Source of the DNA: Bin87 sp034420475
GTDB taxonomy: Bacteria; Chloroflexota; Dehalococcoidia; Lucifugimonadales; UBA3495
Direction: 5' to 3'
Length of the DNA: 64,000 nt
Assembly (NCBI GenBank): GCA_034420475.1
Contig: DAOULH010000010.1
Span: forward strand, 1 to 64,000
The notes below the pieces were generated by a model that searched no databases, had not been told where the DNA came from, and worked only from the letters and a program-made list of their open reading frames with translations. Made by a program: the position numbers and the translations under genes. This document shows, piece after piece, positions 32,399 to 40,708 of the stretch; the stretch's first letter is position 1; the number at the start of each line of letters is the position of its first letter.

Positions 32399-33282
32399 CG
32401 GTCGAGACGATCCCGGTGCACTATGCCTACGTGGCTCGTTATTCCTACACCGACACAGTGGTGCAAAACGACAATTTCCTCCGGCTGTCGCCCTTCGTCG
32501 ACGACTACCAGACGCCGGGACCCTACAGCGTCACCACCTTTCCGCAGGGTCGCCAGATCCAGTATCCGGACCGACTGGGAAACACCGTTCACCGTGTCAG
32601 AGTGACTACGCCGCACCAGGAACTCATCATCGCCGCCACCGGACAAGTCTGCCTGAACGATCGCGCCGTAGCTGCGCCCGACGTTGCTTTGGCCGGCGCT
32701 GGATACGGCCTGGAAGCCCAGGAATTCCTGTCCGCCTCCCGCCTGGCCGATCCAGGGGGCGTTGACGATGCCGCCCGGGAAGCCGGCGCCGGAGCGAGCA
32801 CGTTGCTCGCATCCGTCAACAACGTCGTGCAGTGGATCTACGCCAACGTCCGCTACGAGCGCGGCCACACCTCGGTCAACACCACCGCGGCCGATGTCCT
32901 TGTCTCCATGCGCGGCGTCTGCCAGGACCAGGCCCACCTCTGCCTGGCCATGCTCCGGGCCCTGGGCATCCCCGCGCGGTACGTCAGCGGACTGCTCACC
33001 CGGCAGCCCGGCGAGACCCACGCCTGGGTCGACTTCCTGCACCCGCTCCTGGGCTGGTTGCCCGCCGACCCCACCCGCGGCGTCGTTGTCGATCTGGGCA
33101 CCGACTACCTCAAATTCGGCGTCGGCCGGGACTACTCGGAAGTCCCGCCCGTTTCCGGTTCCTTCATTTCCCGCGGCGACGGACACCTGGACTTCACCAC
33201 CGCCGAAGTGTTCTTTGACCGGGACTCAATCTCCGTGGACGACGCCCTGAACCTGTTGCAATCCGGCGGCGCGGTTTCGTGA
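32371..33282 (+). CDS. Transglutaminase-like cysteine peptidase domain protein
   Basis: The 303-residue protein has an N-terminal beta-rich domain typical of bacterial transglutaminase-like proteins and a catalytic domain with Cys in MRGVCQDQAHLC, His in GETHAWVDFL and Asp in LPADPTRG, all present. Such proteins act as amidases or ligases together with ATP-grasp partners. The ATG at 32371 is preceded by AGGAGG and lies 28 bases inside the end of the ATP-grasp gene. Confidence 0.9.
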   Translation: MQTELGGPITVETIPVHYAYVARYSYTDTVVQNDNFLRLSPFVDDYQTPGPYSVTTFPQGRQIQYPDRLGNTVHRVRVTTPHQELIIAATGQVCLNDRAVAAPDVALAGAGYGLEAQEFLSASRLADPGGVDDAAREAGAGASTLLASVNNVVQWIYANVRYERGHTSVNTTAADVLVSMRGVCQDQAHLCLAMLRALGIPARYVSGLLTRQPGETHAWVDFLHPLLGWLPADPTRGVVVDLGTDYLKFGVGRDYSEVPPVSGSFISRGDGHLDFTTAEVFFDRDSISVDDALNLLQSGGAVS

Positions 33283-33326
33283 CCGTGTTGCGGCCCCAAC
33301 CCCAACATCCAGAGGAGAACCCCCAC

Positions 33327-33854
33327 ATGGTAGAACCCAGGTCAATCGCCTATCGTCCTGACGGGTGGCTCACCGATTCCAGGGTGTACAACCTGGTCTG
33401 GATGGGCCGCTGGCTGGAACGCGCGGACAATACTGCCCGTGTCATCAACAACTTCGCCCGCATCGCCGTGGAGAACGGCAGCGACATGATGGCCCTCCAG
33501 CAGTCCCTCAGCAGCGCTGCCGCCATCCGCGGGATACCCGCCGGAGACCGGAACCGCGCCCTGGAACTGCTCCTGAGGCGGCACGATGTATCGTCCATCT
33601 ACCACAGCCTGGCCACGGCTCGCGGCAATGCCACCCACGTCGGCACCGTGGAACTGATCCGCGCGCTCTCCGAGGCCGTTCTGACTCTGGAGGACGACAA
33701 CACCATGCCTCAGTCGCCTCTGGACGCCCTGCTGCTGACCAACCAGGTCCTGGAGCGCCTCAGCGCCGTTTACAAGGTCATCGACGACAACTGGTTCCAC
33801 CAGGAATCCCTGTCCGAAGAGGAGATCTACCGCCGCTTCGTCCAGCAGCAGTAA
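33327..33854 (+). CDS. Alpha-E domain protein (short form)
   Basis: The 175-residue product matches the start of the all-helical alpha-E (DUF403) family: RVYNLVWMGRWLERADNTARVI, then helices ending in LERLSAVYKVIDDNW. Family members usually have about 300 residues, so this is a short form. No frame for the missing half follows, since the next 35 bases lead to a gene on the other strand. The ATG at 33327 has GAGGAGA upstream; a GTG at 33279 overlapping the transglutaminase stop is the alternative. It completes the ATP-grasp/transglutaminase/alpha-E trio. Confidence 0.85.
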   Translation: MVEPRSIAYRPDGWLTDSRVYNLVWMGRWLERADNTARVINNFARIAVENGSDMMALQQSLSSAAAIRGIPAGDRNRALELLLRRHDVSSIYHSLATARGNATHVGTVELIRALSEAVLTLEDDNTMPQSPLDALLLTNQVLERLSAVYKVIDDNWFHQESLSEEEIYRRFVQQQ

Positions 33855-33889
33855 TCATCCAGAGAGAGCGCTCACCGCGAGCCGCCGGA

Positions 33890-34297
33890 TTAAACCCTAA
33901 CCCTATCTGTGGGTTCAAGAACCTCGCGGGTCGGGTCAACTTTGAACATCAGAATCTGTAGCGTCGTCGCACCGATTACGCTGGCGTCTTCACCTTCCGG
34001 GCCAAAGAGTGCCGGGCAAATGTCCTCACGCCCGTCGATTCCGATGAGTGCCCGGCCCCGCCAATAAGACACCTCACGCCCGTCGATTCCGATGAGTGCC
34101 CGGCCCCGCCAATAGGACACCTCGCTGCCGTCGGCAAGCGTCCCATCAACCTGCGAGCGTCGGGATATGTGTAAGGCGTCCAGCAGCGACGCTGGGAACA
34201 TGGAGTGGGAAGCGCCGGTATCCACCAACGCTTCTACTTCAAGCGTGTCCCCGCCGTCGGGATTGCCAACACGTACTGTTGTCGCAAACGTGCCCAT
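33890..34297 (-). CDS. Retropepsin-like aspartic protease domain protein, copy 1
   Basis: A 135-residue single-domain protein with the active-site signature VDTGASHSMFP and the second-strand segments SVIGATTLQILMFKVDP and LEPTDRVRV, typical of bacterial clan AA aspartic proteases that work as dimers. Inside, a 16-residue segment (REVSYWRGRALIGIDG) is present twice in direct succession because of a 48-bp tandem duplication at 34024-34119. The ATG at 34297 has GAAGAG upstream; a GTG at 34312 is possible. A paralogue lies at 34434-34793. The target is unknown. Confidence 0.75.
   Translation of the reverse strand: MGTFATTVRVGNPDGGDTLEVEALVDTGASHSMFPASLLDALHISRRSQVDGTLADGSEVSYWRGRALIGIDGREVSYWRGRALIGIDGREDICPALFGPEGEDASVIGATTLQILMFKVDPTREVLEPTDRVRV
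34024..34119. repeat. 48-bp tandem duplication inside the aspartic protease-like gene
   Basis: Two adjacent 48-base units starting CCTCACGCCCGTCGATTCCG (34024-34071 and 34072-34119) are nearly identical; one difference (AATAAGAC versus AATAGGAC) is visible. The unit is a multiple of three, so the reading frame is kept. The paralogue at 34434-34793 has only one unit. Confidence 0.9.
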
Positions 34298-34329
34298 TTT
34301 GAAACTCTTCACCCCCTGCTACAAGAATA

Positions 34330-34362
34330 CCCGCCCCGAACCTACTGCTTGTGCGGGGCGGG
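34330..34362. terminator. GC-rich hairpin between the two aspartic protease-like genes
   Basis: CCCGCCCCG (34330-34338) pairs perfectly with CGGGGCGGG (34354-34362). There is no T run on either side, so it may be a weak terminator or attenuator. A near-identical hairpin lies at 34826-34856, before the paralogue. Confidence 0.5.
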
Positions 34363-34433
34363 TGCGAGAACCGGAACCGCCGCCCACTATTTGAAGCAAT
34401 GATGGCTGGGAAGGATTGAGACGGCCTAACCTA

Positions 34434-34793
34434 TCAGAGGCGCACGCGAGTGGTGGGTTCCAAAACCTCACGAACCGGATCCACCTTGAACAACAGCATC
34501 TGCAAGGTGGTCGCTCCAATCACACTGTTCTCATCGCCCTCTGGCCCGAAAATTACCCGGCAAGTACCTTCTTCTCCTTCAATCCCGATCAACGCCCACC
34601 CGGTCCAGTATGACACCTCGCTGCCGTCGGCAAGCGTCCCATCAATCTGCGAACGCCGGGGAATTCGCAGCCCGTCCAACAGCGACGCTGGAAACATGGA
34701 ATGAGACGCGCCAGTATCCACCAGCGCTTCCGCCTCAAAAGAGTCGCCGCCGTCAGGATTCCCAACGCGTACCGTTGTCGCAAACGTGCCCAT
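34434..34793 (-). CDS. Retropepsin-like aspartic protease domain protein, copy 2
   Basis: A 119-residue paralogue of the gene at 33890-34297, with VDTGASHSMFP, SVIGATTLQMLLFKVDP and a single copy of the EVSYWTGWALIGIEG segment. The two proteins agree over most of their length. The DNA around them, including the upstream hairpin, is also similar, so the whole ~500-bp unit was duplicated. The ATG at 34793 has GAAGAG upstream; a GTG at 34808 is possible. Confidence 0.75.
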   Translation of the reverse strand: MGTFATTVRVGNPDGGDSFEAEALVDTGASHSMFPASLLDGLRIPRRSQIDGTLADGSEVSYWTGWALIGIEGEEGTCRVIFGPEGDENSVIGATTLQMLLFKVDPVREVLEPTTRVRL

Positions 34794-34825
34794 TTTGGAA
34801 CTCTTCACCCCACGTTATAAGAATA

Positions 34826-34856
34826 CCCGCCCCGCAAAGCAGTGGTTCGGGGCGGG
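34826..34856. terminator. GC-rich hairpin after the LLM oxidoreductase gene
   Basis: CCCGCCCCG (34826-34834) pairs with CGGGGCGGG (34848-34856). It lies 25 bases beyond the stop of the upstream minus-strand gene (34881) and before the next start. No T run follows. Confidence 0.5.
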
Positions 34857-34880
34857 TGCGAGAACCGGAGCGATTGCCGG

Positions 34881-36008
34881 CTACTTGAAGTGCGGGATCA
34901 CATCCTCGGACAGGCACTTCAGGGTGTCCATGACCACCTCGCGCGGCACCGATGAGGTCCAGTTGCACTCGAACATGATCTCGTCGGTGGTGAACTGCTC
35001 GCGGAACATGTGGATCTTATCGACGACCTCTTCCGGCGTGCCGAAGAGGTTCACTTCCTGGGTGGCCTCGGGGCCGGCGCTGCCCGCGTCGGTGCTGCCG
35101 ATGGCGAGGCGACCGGCGTAGTAGATGCGCGCCAGGTTCATCAGGTCGTCGACCCGTCGATCCGCCTTCTCCTGGGTGTCGGCGACCAGGGTGGGCACGC
35201 GCACTACCGTGCTGGGATGGCCCTCGTGTCCCGCGTCGTACCACGCCTGGCGGTAATCCTGCACGTCTTGCCTCAAGATGGCGGAGCCCCGCAGGTTGTG
35301 GGGAGAACTGCCGGCGCCGATGGCAATGCGATAGCCGTGCTCGCCCATGGGCACGAAGCTCTCCTGGCTGTCCACGGGGAGCAACATGGGCATCGGCTTT
35401 TGCACCGGCTTGGGAATGCTCATGTAGTCTTCGTAGAAGGCGGGATAGTTGAAGTACTTGCCCTCGAAACCGGAGAATCTGTCCTCGTCCCAGAGCTGCT
35501 TGAGGAGCTCCAGGTACTCGTAGAAGTACTCCCGGCGCTCGTCGGAACCACGGGTGCGCGCCCCTGGGCCGTAGATGAACCGGCCCTCGCTGACCTGGTC
35601 CACTATGGCAACCTGCTCGGCGACCTGGAAAGGGTCCTCCAGCTGGAGATTGTCGAAAGCGTACCGCTCGTGGGGCAGCGCCCGCTCCGAAACGGTCTCC
35701 CCCGGCAGCCGCAGGGTCGGCCGGTGGATGGAGGTGCCGATCCTGATGTTCTCGGTGTGGTTGGCGATGACGGCGGACAGCATGAGCGACTGCGGATCCA
35801 TGCTGCCCTGGGTGGAGAAGTGGCCGCCGCCGAACCAGACATAGTCCCATCCGGCCGCCTCAATGTGGTCGATTTCCTTGAAGTTCTGCTTGTACGCCGC
35901 AGCCTCAAGCAGCTTTCCGCCCTGGTAATCCGGGTCCCAGGGCACCTTGTCGCCCTCGTAAACGGCATTCCAGGTGGTGAACAGTCCAAAGTCCATTTTC
36001 TCGGTCAT
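34881..36008 (-). CDS. LLM-class flavin-dependent oxidoreductase
   Basis: A 375-residue luciferase-like TIM-barrel oxidoreductase, longer than the one at 9087-10055 and only distantly related. Visible: MDFGLFTTWNAVYEGDKVPW, HIEAAGWDYVWFGGGHFS, NIRIGTSIHRPTLRLPG, VAEQVAIVDQVSEGRFIYGPG, and the C-terminal FGTPEEVVDKIHMFREQF. The substrate is unknown. The ATG at 36008 is preceded by GAGGAGG at ideal spacing. Confidence 0.87.
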   Translation of the reverse strand: MTEKMDFGLFTTWNAVYEGDKVPWDPDYQGGKLLEAAAYKQNFKEIDHIEAAGWDYVWFGGGHFSTQGSMDPQSLMLSAVIANHTENIRIGTSIHRPTLRLPGETVSERALPHERYAFDNLQLEDPFQVAEQVAIVDQVSEGRFIYGPGARTRGSDERREYFYEYLELLKQLWDEDRFSGFEGKYFNYPAFYEDYMSIPKPVQKPMPMLLPVDSQESFVPMGEHGYRIAIGAGSSPHNLRGSAILRQDVQDYRQAWYDAGHEGHPSTVVRVPTLVADTQEKADRRVDDLMNLARIYYAGRLAIGSTDAGSAGPEATQEVNLFGTPEEVVDKIHMFREQFTTDEIMFECNWTSSVPREVVMDTLKCLSEDVIPHFK

Positions 36009-36161
36009 GCGTGCCCTCCTCTAATTCCGGGCGATAATGAGCATCGTCACCGCAAATTTAGCACCAGCAGTAAGCACCGTCAACGCTGCCCGTCTCGTTA
36101 GCACGACTGCGCCCTTCCCGCATCTGTGGCATACTCACCCATCAGGAGGAGGACCATAACC

Positions 36162-36854
36162 ATGGTTGCCAAACCGACGACGGAAATCCCCGCCATATTC
36201 GTGGAAAACATGTGGGTCGACGGCGACCCCACCCCGTCCCCGATTCACCTGGACTTTCGTCCGGTGCTGCAACTTCTGGCCGATGTCGGTATCGAAGGCG
36301 TGAAACTGGACGAGTGGCTGATCGACCTGAACGAGGCCAACCGCGAATTGGTGGGCAAGCTTGAACTGACTTCCGAAGGAGCGTTGCTGATATCCCCCAT
36401 GCAAAGCAAATACGGATCAAAATTGGAAGGGGAATTCTTCGTCGATTTGGCCGTGTGGGCTAGAGACTATGGCGGCGAAGCCCACGGCGCCAGACTGGGC
36501 ATTCGGATGACCGAAGACGACCGCTACGCTCCCGATGCCGCCTGGTTGTCACCGGAACAATTGGCCGCGTACACCCCGTCGGAGGAAACCTGGCTCCTGG
36601 ATTTCTGCCCGTATTTCGTGGTCGAGATCATGTCACGCAACGACAGTCAGGCCAGCGCCCACCGCAAGATGCAGGTCTACATCGACCACGGCGCAATGCT
36701 AGGGTGGCTGATCGACCCCTTCCGACGCCGTGTTCACATCTACCGACCCGGCGTCGATCCCGTGGCGCTCGAAGACCCCGATACTGTCAGCGGCGACCCG
36801 GACCTCCCCGGATTCGTGTTCGACGTGCGCTCCCGAATTTTCGATGCCGCATAG
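36162..36854 (+). CDS. Uma2-family (DUF820) putative endonuclease
   Basis: The 230-residue protein is a second Uma2/DUF820 member, with RYAPDAAWLSPEQ (about 117-129), FCPYFVVEIMSRNDS, and KMQVYIDHGAMLGWLIDPF, which carry the acidic and lysine residues of the predicted PD-(D/E)XK site. It differs strongly from the copy at 3419-4012. The ATG at 36162 is preceded by AGGAGGAGG. Its biological role is unknown; panE follows 37 bases later. Confidence 0.85.
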   Translation: MVAKPTTEIPAIFVENMWVDGDPTPSPIHLDFRPVLQLLADVGIEGVKLDEWLIDLNEANRELVGKLELTSEGALLISPMQSKYGSKLEGEFFVDLAVWARDYGGEAHGARLGIRMTEDDRYAPDAAWLSPEQLAAYTPSEETWLLDFCPYFVVEIMSRNDSQASAHRKMQVYIDHGAMLGWLIDPFRRRVHIYRPGVDPVALEDPDTVSGDPDLPGFVFDVRSRIFDAA

Positions 36855-36891
36855 GCGGAGTGGCATGACCCAGCGAAAGGAGCTACAACCA

Positions 36892-37818
36892 ATGAAAGTG
36901 GCAGTGATGGGCGCCGGCAGCATCGGCGGCTACTTCGGCGGCATGTTGGCCCGCGCCGGGCACGACGTAACGCTCATCGCTCGCGGCGAACACCTGGATG
37001 CTATCCGCCGCGACGGGCTAAGGATGCAGACCCAGGCCGGCGAGTTCACCGTTCCCTGCTCCGCCACCGACCAGCCCGACCAAGTCGGCCCCGTGGATTT
37101 GGCCCTGCTCACCACCAAGACCTACCACAACGCCGTGGCCGTGCCGCAAATGGCTCGCATGATTGGCCCGGATACGGCGATCCTCTGTCTCCAAAACGGC
37201 ATCGATTCCTATCTGCCGCTGGTGGCTGCCTTTCCGGACGCCGTGGTCTTGCCCGGCGCGGCCTATATCGAGGCCGGCCGCTCCGGGCCCGGCGTCGTCA
37301 CCCAGGCCGGTGATATCGTTCGCATCGTCACCGGCAGCATCCGGGGCAGTGATCCGTCCCACCAGGCAAAGGCGGAAGTCGTGTGCGCCGCCTACCGTGA
37401 TGCCGGCGTACCCGCCGAGGCGTCGGACGACATCGCCGTCACCTTGTGGACGAAGTTCCTGTTTATCACCACCATGGCCGGAACCACCTCGCTGGCCCGC
37501 GAATACCTGCGCGATCTCCTCCCTCGACCCGAGTGGCACAAGATTGTCGTGGGCTGCATGTCCGAGATCGAACGGGCCGGCCGCGCCTCCGGCGTCGGTC
37601 TCGCCCCCACCATCGTCGCCGACACCCTGGACTACATGGAGTCCGCCAAGGGCGCCATGAGCGCCTCTATGCACGCCGACCTGCTGGCCGGCCGGCCCAT
37701 GGAATTGGAAGCCCTCAACGGCGCTGTCGTCCGCGCCGGCGAATCCGCCGGCGTACCCACGCCCATCAACGACGTGATCTACGCCGCCCTCAAGCCCTAC
37801 GCCCAGGGTGCGGCCTGA
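36892..37818 (+). CDS. panE: 2-dehydropantoate 2-reductase family protein
   Basis: This 308-residue protein is a ketopantoate reductase (ApbA/PanE) family member, which reduces ketopantoate to pantoate with NADPH for coenzyme A synthesis. It has the NADPH motif VMGAGSIGGYFGGMLARAGH (residues 5-24), LTTKTYHN, CLQNGIDSYLPL, a C-terminal KFLFITTMAGTTSLAR with the catalytic-type Lys, and a terminal LEALNGAVVRAGESAGVPTPIN. The family has non-pantothenate relatives and no other pan genes are here, so the symbol is provisional. The ATG at 36892 has AAGGAG upstream. Confidence 0.8.
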   Translation: MKVAVMGAGSIGGYFGGMLARAGHDVTLIARGEHLDAIRRDGLRMQTQAGEFTVPCSATDQPDQVGPVDLALLTTKTYHNAVAVPQMARMIGPDTAILCLQNGIDSYLPLVAAFPDAVVLPGAAYIEAGRSGPGVVTQAGDIVRIVTGSIRGSDPSHQAKAEVVCAAYRDAGVPAEASDDIAVTLWTKFLFITTMAGTTSLAREYLRDLLPRPEWHKIVVGCMSEIERAGRASGVGLAPTIVADTLDYMESAKGAMSASMHADLLAGRPMELEALNGAVVRAGESAGVPTPINDVIYAALKPYAQGAA

Positions 37819-37881
37819 CCGCCACACCCACGGCGCCCCTTCCCGCCGATCCTGACCGGAACCAGCACAGTCACCAAAGAA

Positions 37882-37905
37882 ACGAGCCGCGTAGCTGCGG
37901 CTCGT
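37882..37905 (-). terminator. Rho-independent terminator of the HTH-protein gene
   Basis: On the minus strand ACGAGCCGC-AGCTAC-GCGGCTCGT (37905-37882) forms a 9-bp stem followed by TTCTTT. It lies 28 bases after the stop at 37933. It may also stop read-through from panE on the other strand. Confidence 0.65.
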
Positions 37906-37932
37906 AGTCGATGACTGCGGCTTCGGGGCCGT

Positions 37933-38343
37933 TTATTCCCTGGTCTCCATCGGCATCCCCTGGTCGTGCACCTCAAGCACGCACTCCGGGCACCGTTGCC
38001 ACGCCTCGTGTCCGGTGGCCGGCCAGATGTCTTCGCCCTTGGCCCCGCACAGGAAGAACGGCTCAACCTCTTCGATGCCCAGGCTCTCCAGGTAGTGCAC
38101 CACGCCCTCTCGCCGGGGATTGTCGAACCACCACGGGGTCAGCGAACGCGCGAGCTCGTGGATCCCTTCCTTGAAGTCGTCGGTGTATTCCTCCACGTCG
38201 TCCGGGATGTCCACCATCCATCGGGTGCCGTTGGGGCCACCTTCCCTGGTGGCCTGGAGCTTCCCATCCCGCACGTCCTTACGGATTACCTGCTGGGAAA
38301 CGTTCAGGATCCGTGAGGCTTCCTGGATAGTGACCCGGGCCAT
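37933..38343 (-). CDS. HTH (excisionase/MerR-like) DNA-binding protein
   Basis: The 136-residue protein starts with a helix-turn-helix of the excisionase type, VTIQEASRILNVSQQVIRKDVRDG followed by a KLQATREGG wing. The rest is of unknown type, with FFLCGAKGEDIW and a CPEC pair that could bind a metal. The ATG at 38343 has GGAGG at good spacing. It lies downstream of ilvB on the same strand, but ~90 bases separate them. A regulator role is inferred. Confidence 0.65.
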   Translation of the reverse strand: MARVTIQEASRILNVSQQVIRKDVRDGKLQATREGGPNGTRWMVDIPDDVEEYTDDFKEGIHELARSLTPWWFDNPRREGVVHYLESLGIEEVEPFFLCGAKGEDIWPATGHEAWQRCPECVLEVHDQGMPMETRE

Positions 38344-38436
38344 TCTGCACCTCCAATCTCGGCAATCTTCAGTTGGCAATGCCTATTTCTACCACCAACC
38401 CCGCATAGCGGCAAGTCGGCATCCGTTCCACGCGCA

Positions 38437-40131
38437 TCACCGCGCGGCCGCCATGGTCCGCGGGTCCTCCAGGGTGTCGGCCAGCGAGCCGCCCGGCGGA
38501 ACCATGGGGAACACGTTGGTTTCCCGTTCCACGACAAACTCGATGAGGAACGGCCCGTCGTAGTCCCTCGCCTGTTGCAAGGCCGCGGCCACGTCCTCCT
38601 GGTGCTCCACCCGCACCGCCGGAATGCCGTAGGCGTTGGCCAGCTTGACGTAGTCCGGCCCGGGCATCGGCACCTCTTTCAGGTGGCCGTCGAAGAACAT
38701 CTCCTGCCACTGCCGCACCATCCCCAGGTAGCCGTTGTTGAACAGCGCGATCTTGATGGGCAGTTTCTCCTCCACTGCCGTCACCAGCTCTTGCAGCGTC
38801 ATCTGGAACCCGCCGTCGCCCGCTACCGACCACACCGTGGACCCGGGCCGAGCCAACTGCGCCCCCAGGGCTGCGGGAACCTCGAAGCCCATCGCTCCCA
38901 GACCGCCGGACGTTACGAACGAGTTCGGCTGGTTCAGGAACAGATACTGCGCCGCCCACATCTGGTGCTGCCCCACGCCGGTAACCACCACCGCGTCGTC
39001 GTCCCCTTGCAGCATCTCGTTCATCTCGGTGAGCACCTGCTGCGGCATGAGCGCGTCGCTCTGCGGAATCGACAGCGACGGGTGCTGGGCCTTGAGCTGG
39101 GCGATAGTCGCCATCCACTCCGGCCGGTCAACCTTCTGCACCAGCGGAGCCAGCGCCCTCAGTATGGGCCGGGCATCGCCCACCAGCGGCACCTCCGCCG
39201 GCACGATCCTGCCTACCTGCGTGGCCTCGATATCCAGATGCACGACCCTCGCGTGGGGAGCGAACCCGGACACCCGGCCCGTCACCCGGTCATCGAACCG
39301 CATCCCCAGCCCTACCAGCACGTCCGCCTGGTCAACCACCATGTTGCACCAGTACATCCCGTGCATGCCCAGCATCCCCAGGCTCTGCGGGTGGTTACGG
39401 GGAAAACTGCTCAAGCCCAGCAGTGTATTGATCACCGGAACGCCAGACCCTTCCGCCAACGCCAGCAGTTCGTCGAACGCCCTGGAATTGACGATCCCAT
39501 GCCCGGCGATGATCACCGGCCGCTCTGCCTGGTTGATGAGCTCAGCCGCCTTCCGGACGTTCTCCAGCGTCTCGTCTGACAACTCGGGATCCGCGGCCCA
39601 TGGCGTTTTCGGATATTCGAACTCCGCTTCTTCCAACTGCACGTCCCGGGGCACGTCGATCAACACCGGCCCCGGACGGCCTTCCTGGGCCACGCGAAAG
39701 GCGTCCCGAATGGTCCTTGCCAGATCGTTGGCCGACATCACCAGGTAAGTTCGTTTCGTGCACACCGAGGCGATGCTGCAGATGTCGCACTCCTGGAACG
39801 CCTCGGTTCCCATGGCGGCCCGCGCCACCTGGCCGGTGATTGCCACCAGCGGCACGCTGTCCGCCTTGGCGCCCATGATCCCGGTCACCAGGTTGGTCGC
39901 GCCCGGTCCGGACGTCGCCACGCACACGCCCGGCTTGCCCGTCATCCGGGCGTAGCCGTCCGCCGCGTGCGCCGCCGATTGCTCGTGCCGCACCAGCACG
40001 TGCCGCAGTTGCGGGTATGACCACAGCGCGTCGTAGAACGGCAGAATCGCGCCGCCGGGGTGGCCGAACAGCGCCTCGACCCCTTCCCTCAACAGGCTCT
40101 CGCAGATGATTTCCGAACCTTTCAGCTTCAC
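38437..40131 (-). CDS. ilvB: Acetolactate synthase large subunit
   Basis: This 564-residue ThDP-dependent enzyme condenses pyruvate with pyruvate or 2-oxobutyrate, the first common step of branched-chain amino acid synthesis. The catalytic Glu50 lies in RHEQSAAHAADGYAR, an FAD-type middle domain follows (GLGMRFDDRVTGR), and the ThDP/Mg motif is GDGGFQMTLQEL with NNGYLGMVRQWQ. No ilvN or ilvC is next to it. The leader is a T-box, so it is controlled by tRNA charging and is likely biosynthetic. The start is ATG 40131. Confidence 0.93.
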   Translation of the reverse strand: MKLKGSEIICESLLREGVEALFGHPGGAILPFYDALWSYPQLRHVLVRHEQSAAHAADGYARMTGKPGVCVATSGPGATNLVTGIMGAKADSVPLVAITGQVARAAMGTEAFQECDICSIASVCTKRTYLVMSANDLARTIRDAFRVAQEGRPGPVLIDVPRDVQLEEAEFEYPKTPWAADPELSDETLENVRKAAELINQAERPVIIAGHGIVNSRAFDELLALAEGSGVPVINTLLGLSSFPRNHPQSLGMLGMHGMYWCNMVVDQADVLVGLGMRFDDRVTGRVSGFAPHARVVHLDIEATQVGRIVPAEVPLVGDARPILRALAPLVQKVDRPEWMATIAQLKAQHPSLSIPQSDALMPQQVLTEMNEMLQGDDDAVVVTGVGQHQMWAAQYLFLNQPNSFVTSGGLGAMGFEVPAALGAQLARPGSTVWSVAGDGGFQMTLQELVTAVEEKLPIKIALFNNGYLGMVRQWQEMFFDGHLKEVPMPGPDYVKLANAYGIPAVRVEHQEDVAAALQQARDYDGPFLIEFVVERETNVFPMVPPGGSLADTLEDPRTMAAAR

Positions 40132-40208
40132 GGTTTATCTCCGTACAACGTCGTTCCGTCTGCCAGATCCTGCCGCCAGCACGCGCAGATCGAGGTTCGC
40201 CGGGGCAC

Positions 40209-40236
40209 AAAAAAAGCCCGTCCCATAGGGACGGAC
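40209..40236 (-). terminator. T-box-controlled intrinsic terminator upstream of ilvB
   Basis: On the minus strand CCGTCCC-TAT-GGGACGG is followed by GC and seven T. It lies directly after the T-box antiterminator segment and about 78 bases before the ilvB start, the normal layout of a transcription-attenuating T-box. Confidence 0.88.
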
Positions 40237-40500
40237 AATTGCCCGCGGTACCACCCTATTTGCCCGTCGCATCCGGTTGCCCGGGCACTTCGAGCCTCTC
40301 TGGCAGGACACCATCATGTCCCGTTGCTGCTAACGGGCAACGAACCCGGCCTGAGCTTACTGCCCGCCATTTTCGGAAGGCGGATTTCAGCCGGCAGCTC
40401 CGGAGGGATTTTGGGCGGGACGATTGTGCCTGCTTTCACCGGGCCAGGCTCGCTGCGACGCTCGTCGTCCGCTTACTCGTCTCCATCTCAGCTTTTCAGG
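40209..40500 (-). promoter_or_regulatory. T-box riboswitch controlling ilvB (probably tRNA-Ile)
   Basis: The leader has the conserved T-box AGGGTGGTACCGCGG at 40257-40243 (minus strand), whose TGGT bulge pairs with an ACCA-3' tRNA end with A at the discriminator position. The 5' part has the stem I hallmarks: GACGAGTAAGCGG near 40483-40470, CAGCGAGCC and GGTGAAAGC further on. The putative specifier is in AAAATCCCTCCGGAGC, giving ATC (40409-40407) for isoleucine; this choice is by alignment to known leaders and is the least certain part. The terminator at 40236-40209 completes it. Confidence 0.88.
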
Positions 40501-40543
40501 AAAAACTCTATCACGCGCCGTTTACCGGGTCAATCAGTTGCGA

Positions 40544-40700
40544 TGCGCACGTGTGCCCATTTCGCCGCCGGGGAACGTCAGAAGCAGGGTTTACGGGATT
40601 TCAGGATTTGGAAGGATTGGGAGATCTCGACTGAGGAATGAATCCAATCCTGATAATCCCCAAATCTTGAAAATCCTGCTGCTGACGATTTACGTTAACG
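40544..40700. mobile_element. Family II MITE-like element upstream of the T-box
   Basis: The left end ACGTGTGCCCATTTCGCCGC resembles the family II end. The body is a clear inverted repeat: CGTCAGAAGCAGGGTTTACG at 40576 faces CTTGAAAATCCTGCTGCTGACG ending at 40687, with spaced AATCC units between. The right terminal motif is not recognisable. The rest of the gap between ilvB and the lipoprotein gene is the T-box leader. Confidence 0.55.
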
Positions 40701-40708
40701 CCGGAGCG

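Noticed and set aside
34024..34119. Tandem 48-bp units considered as a CRISPR-like repeat
   Set aside because: Only two units without spacers, inside a coding frame; no cas genes in the window.
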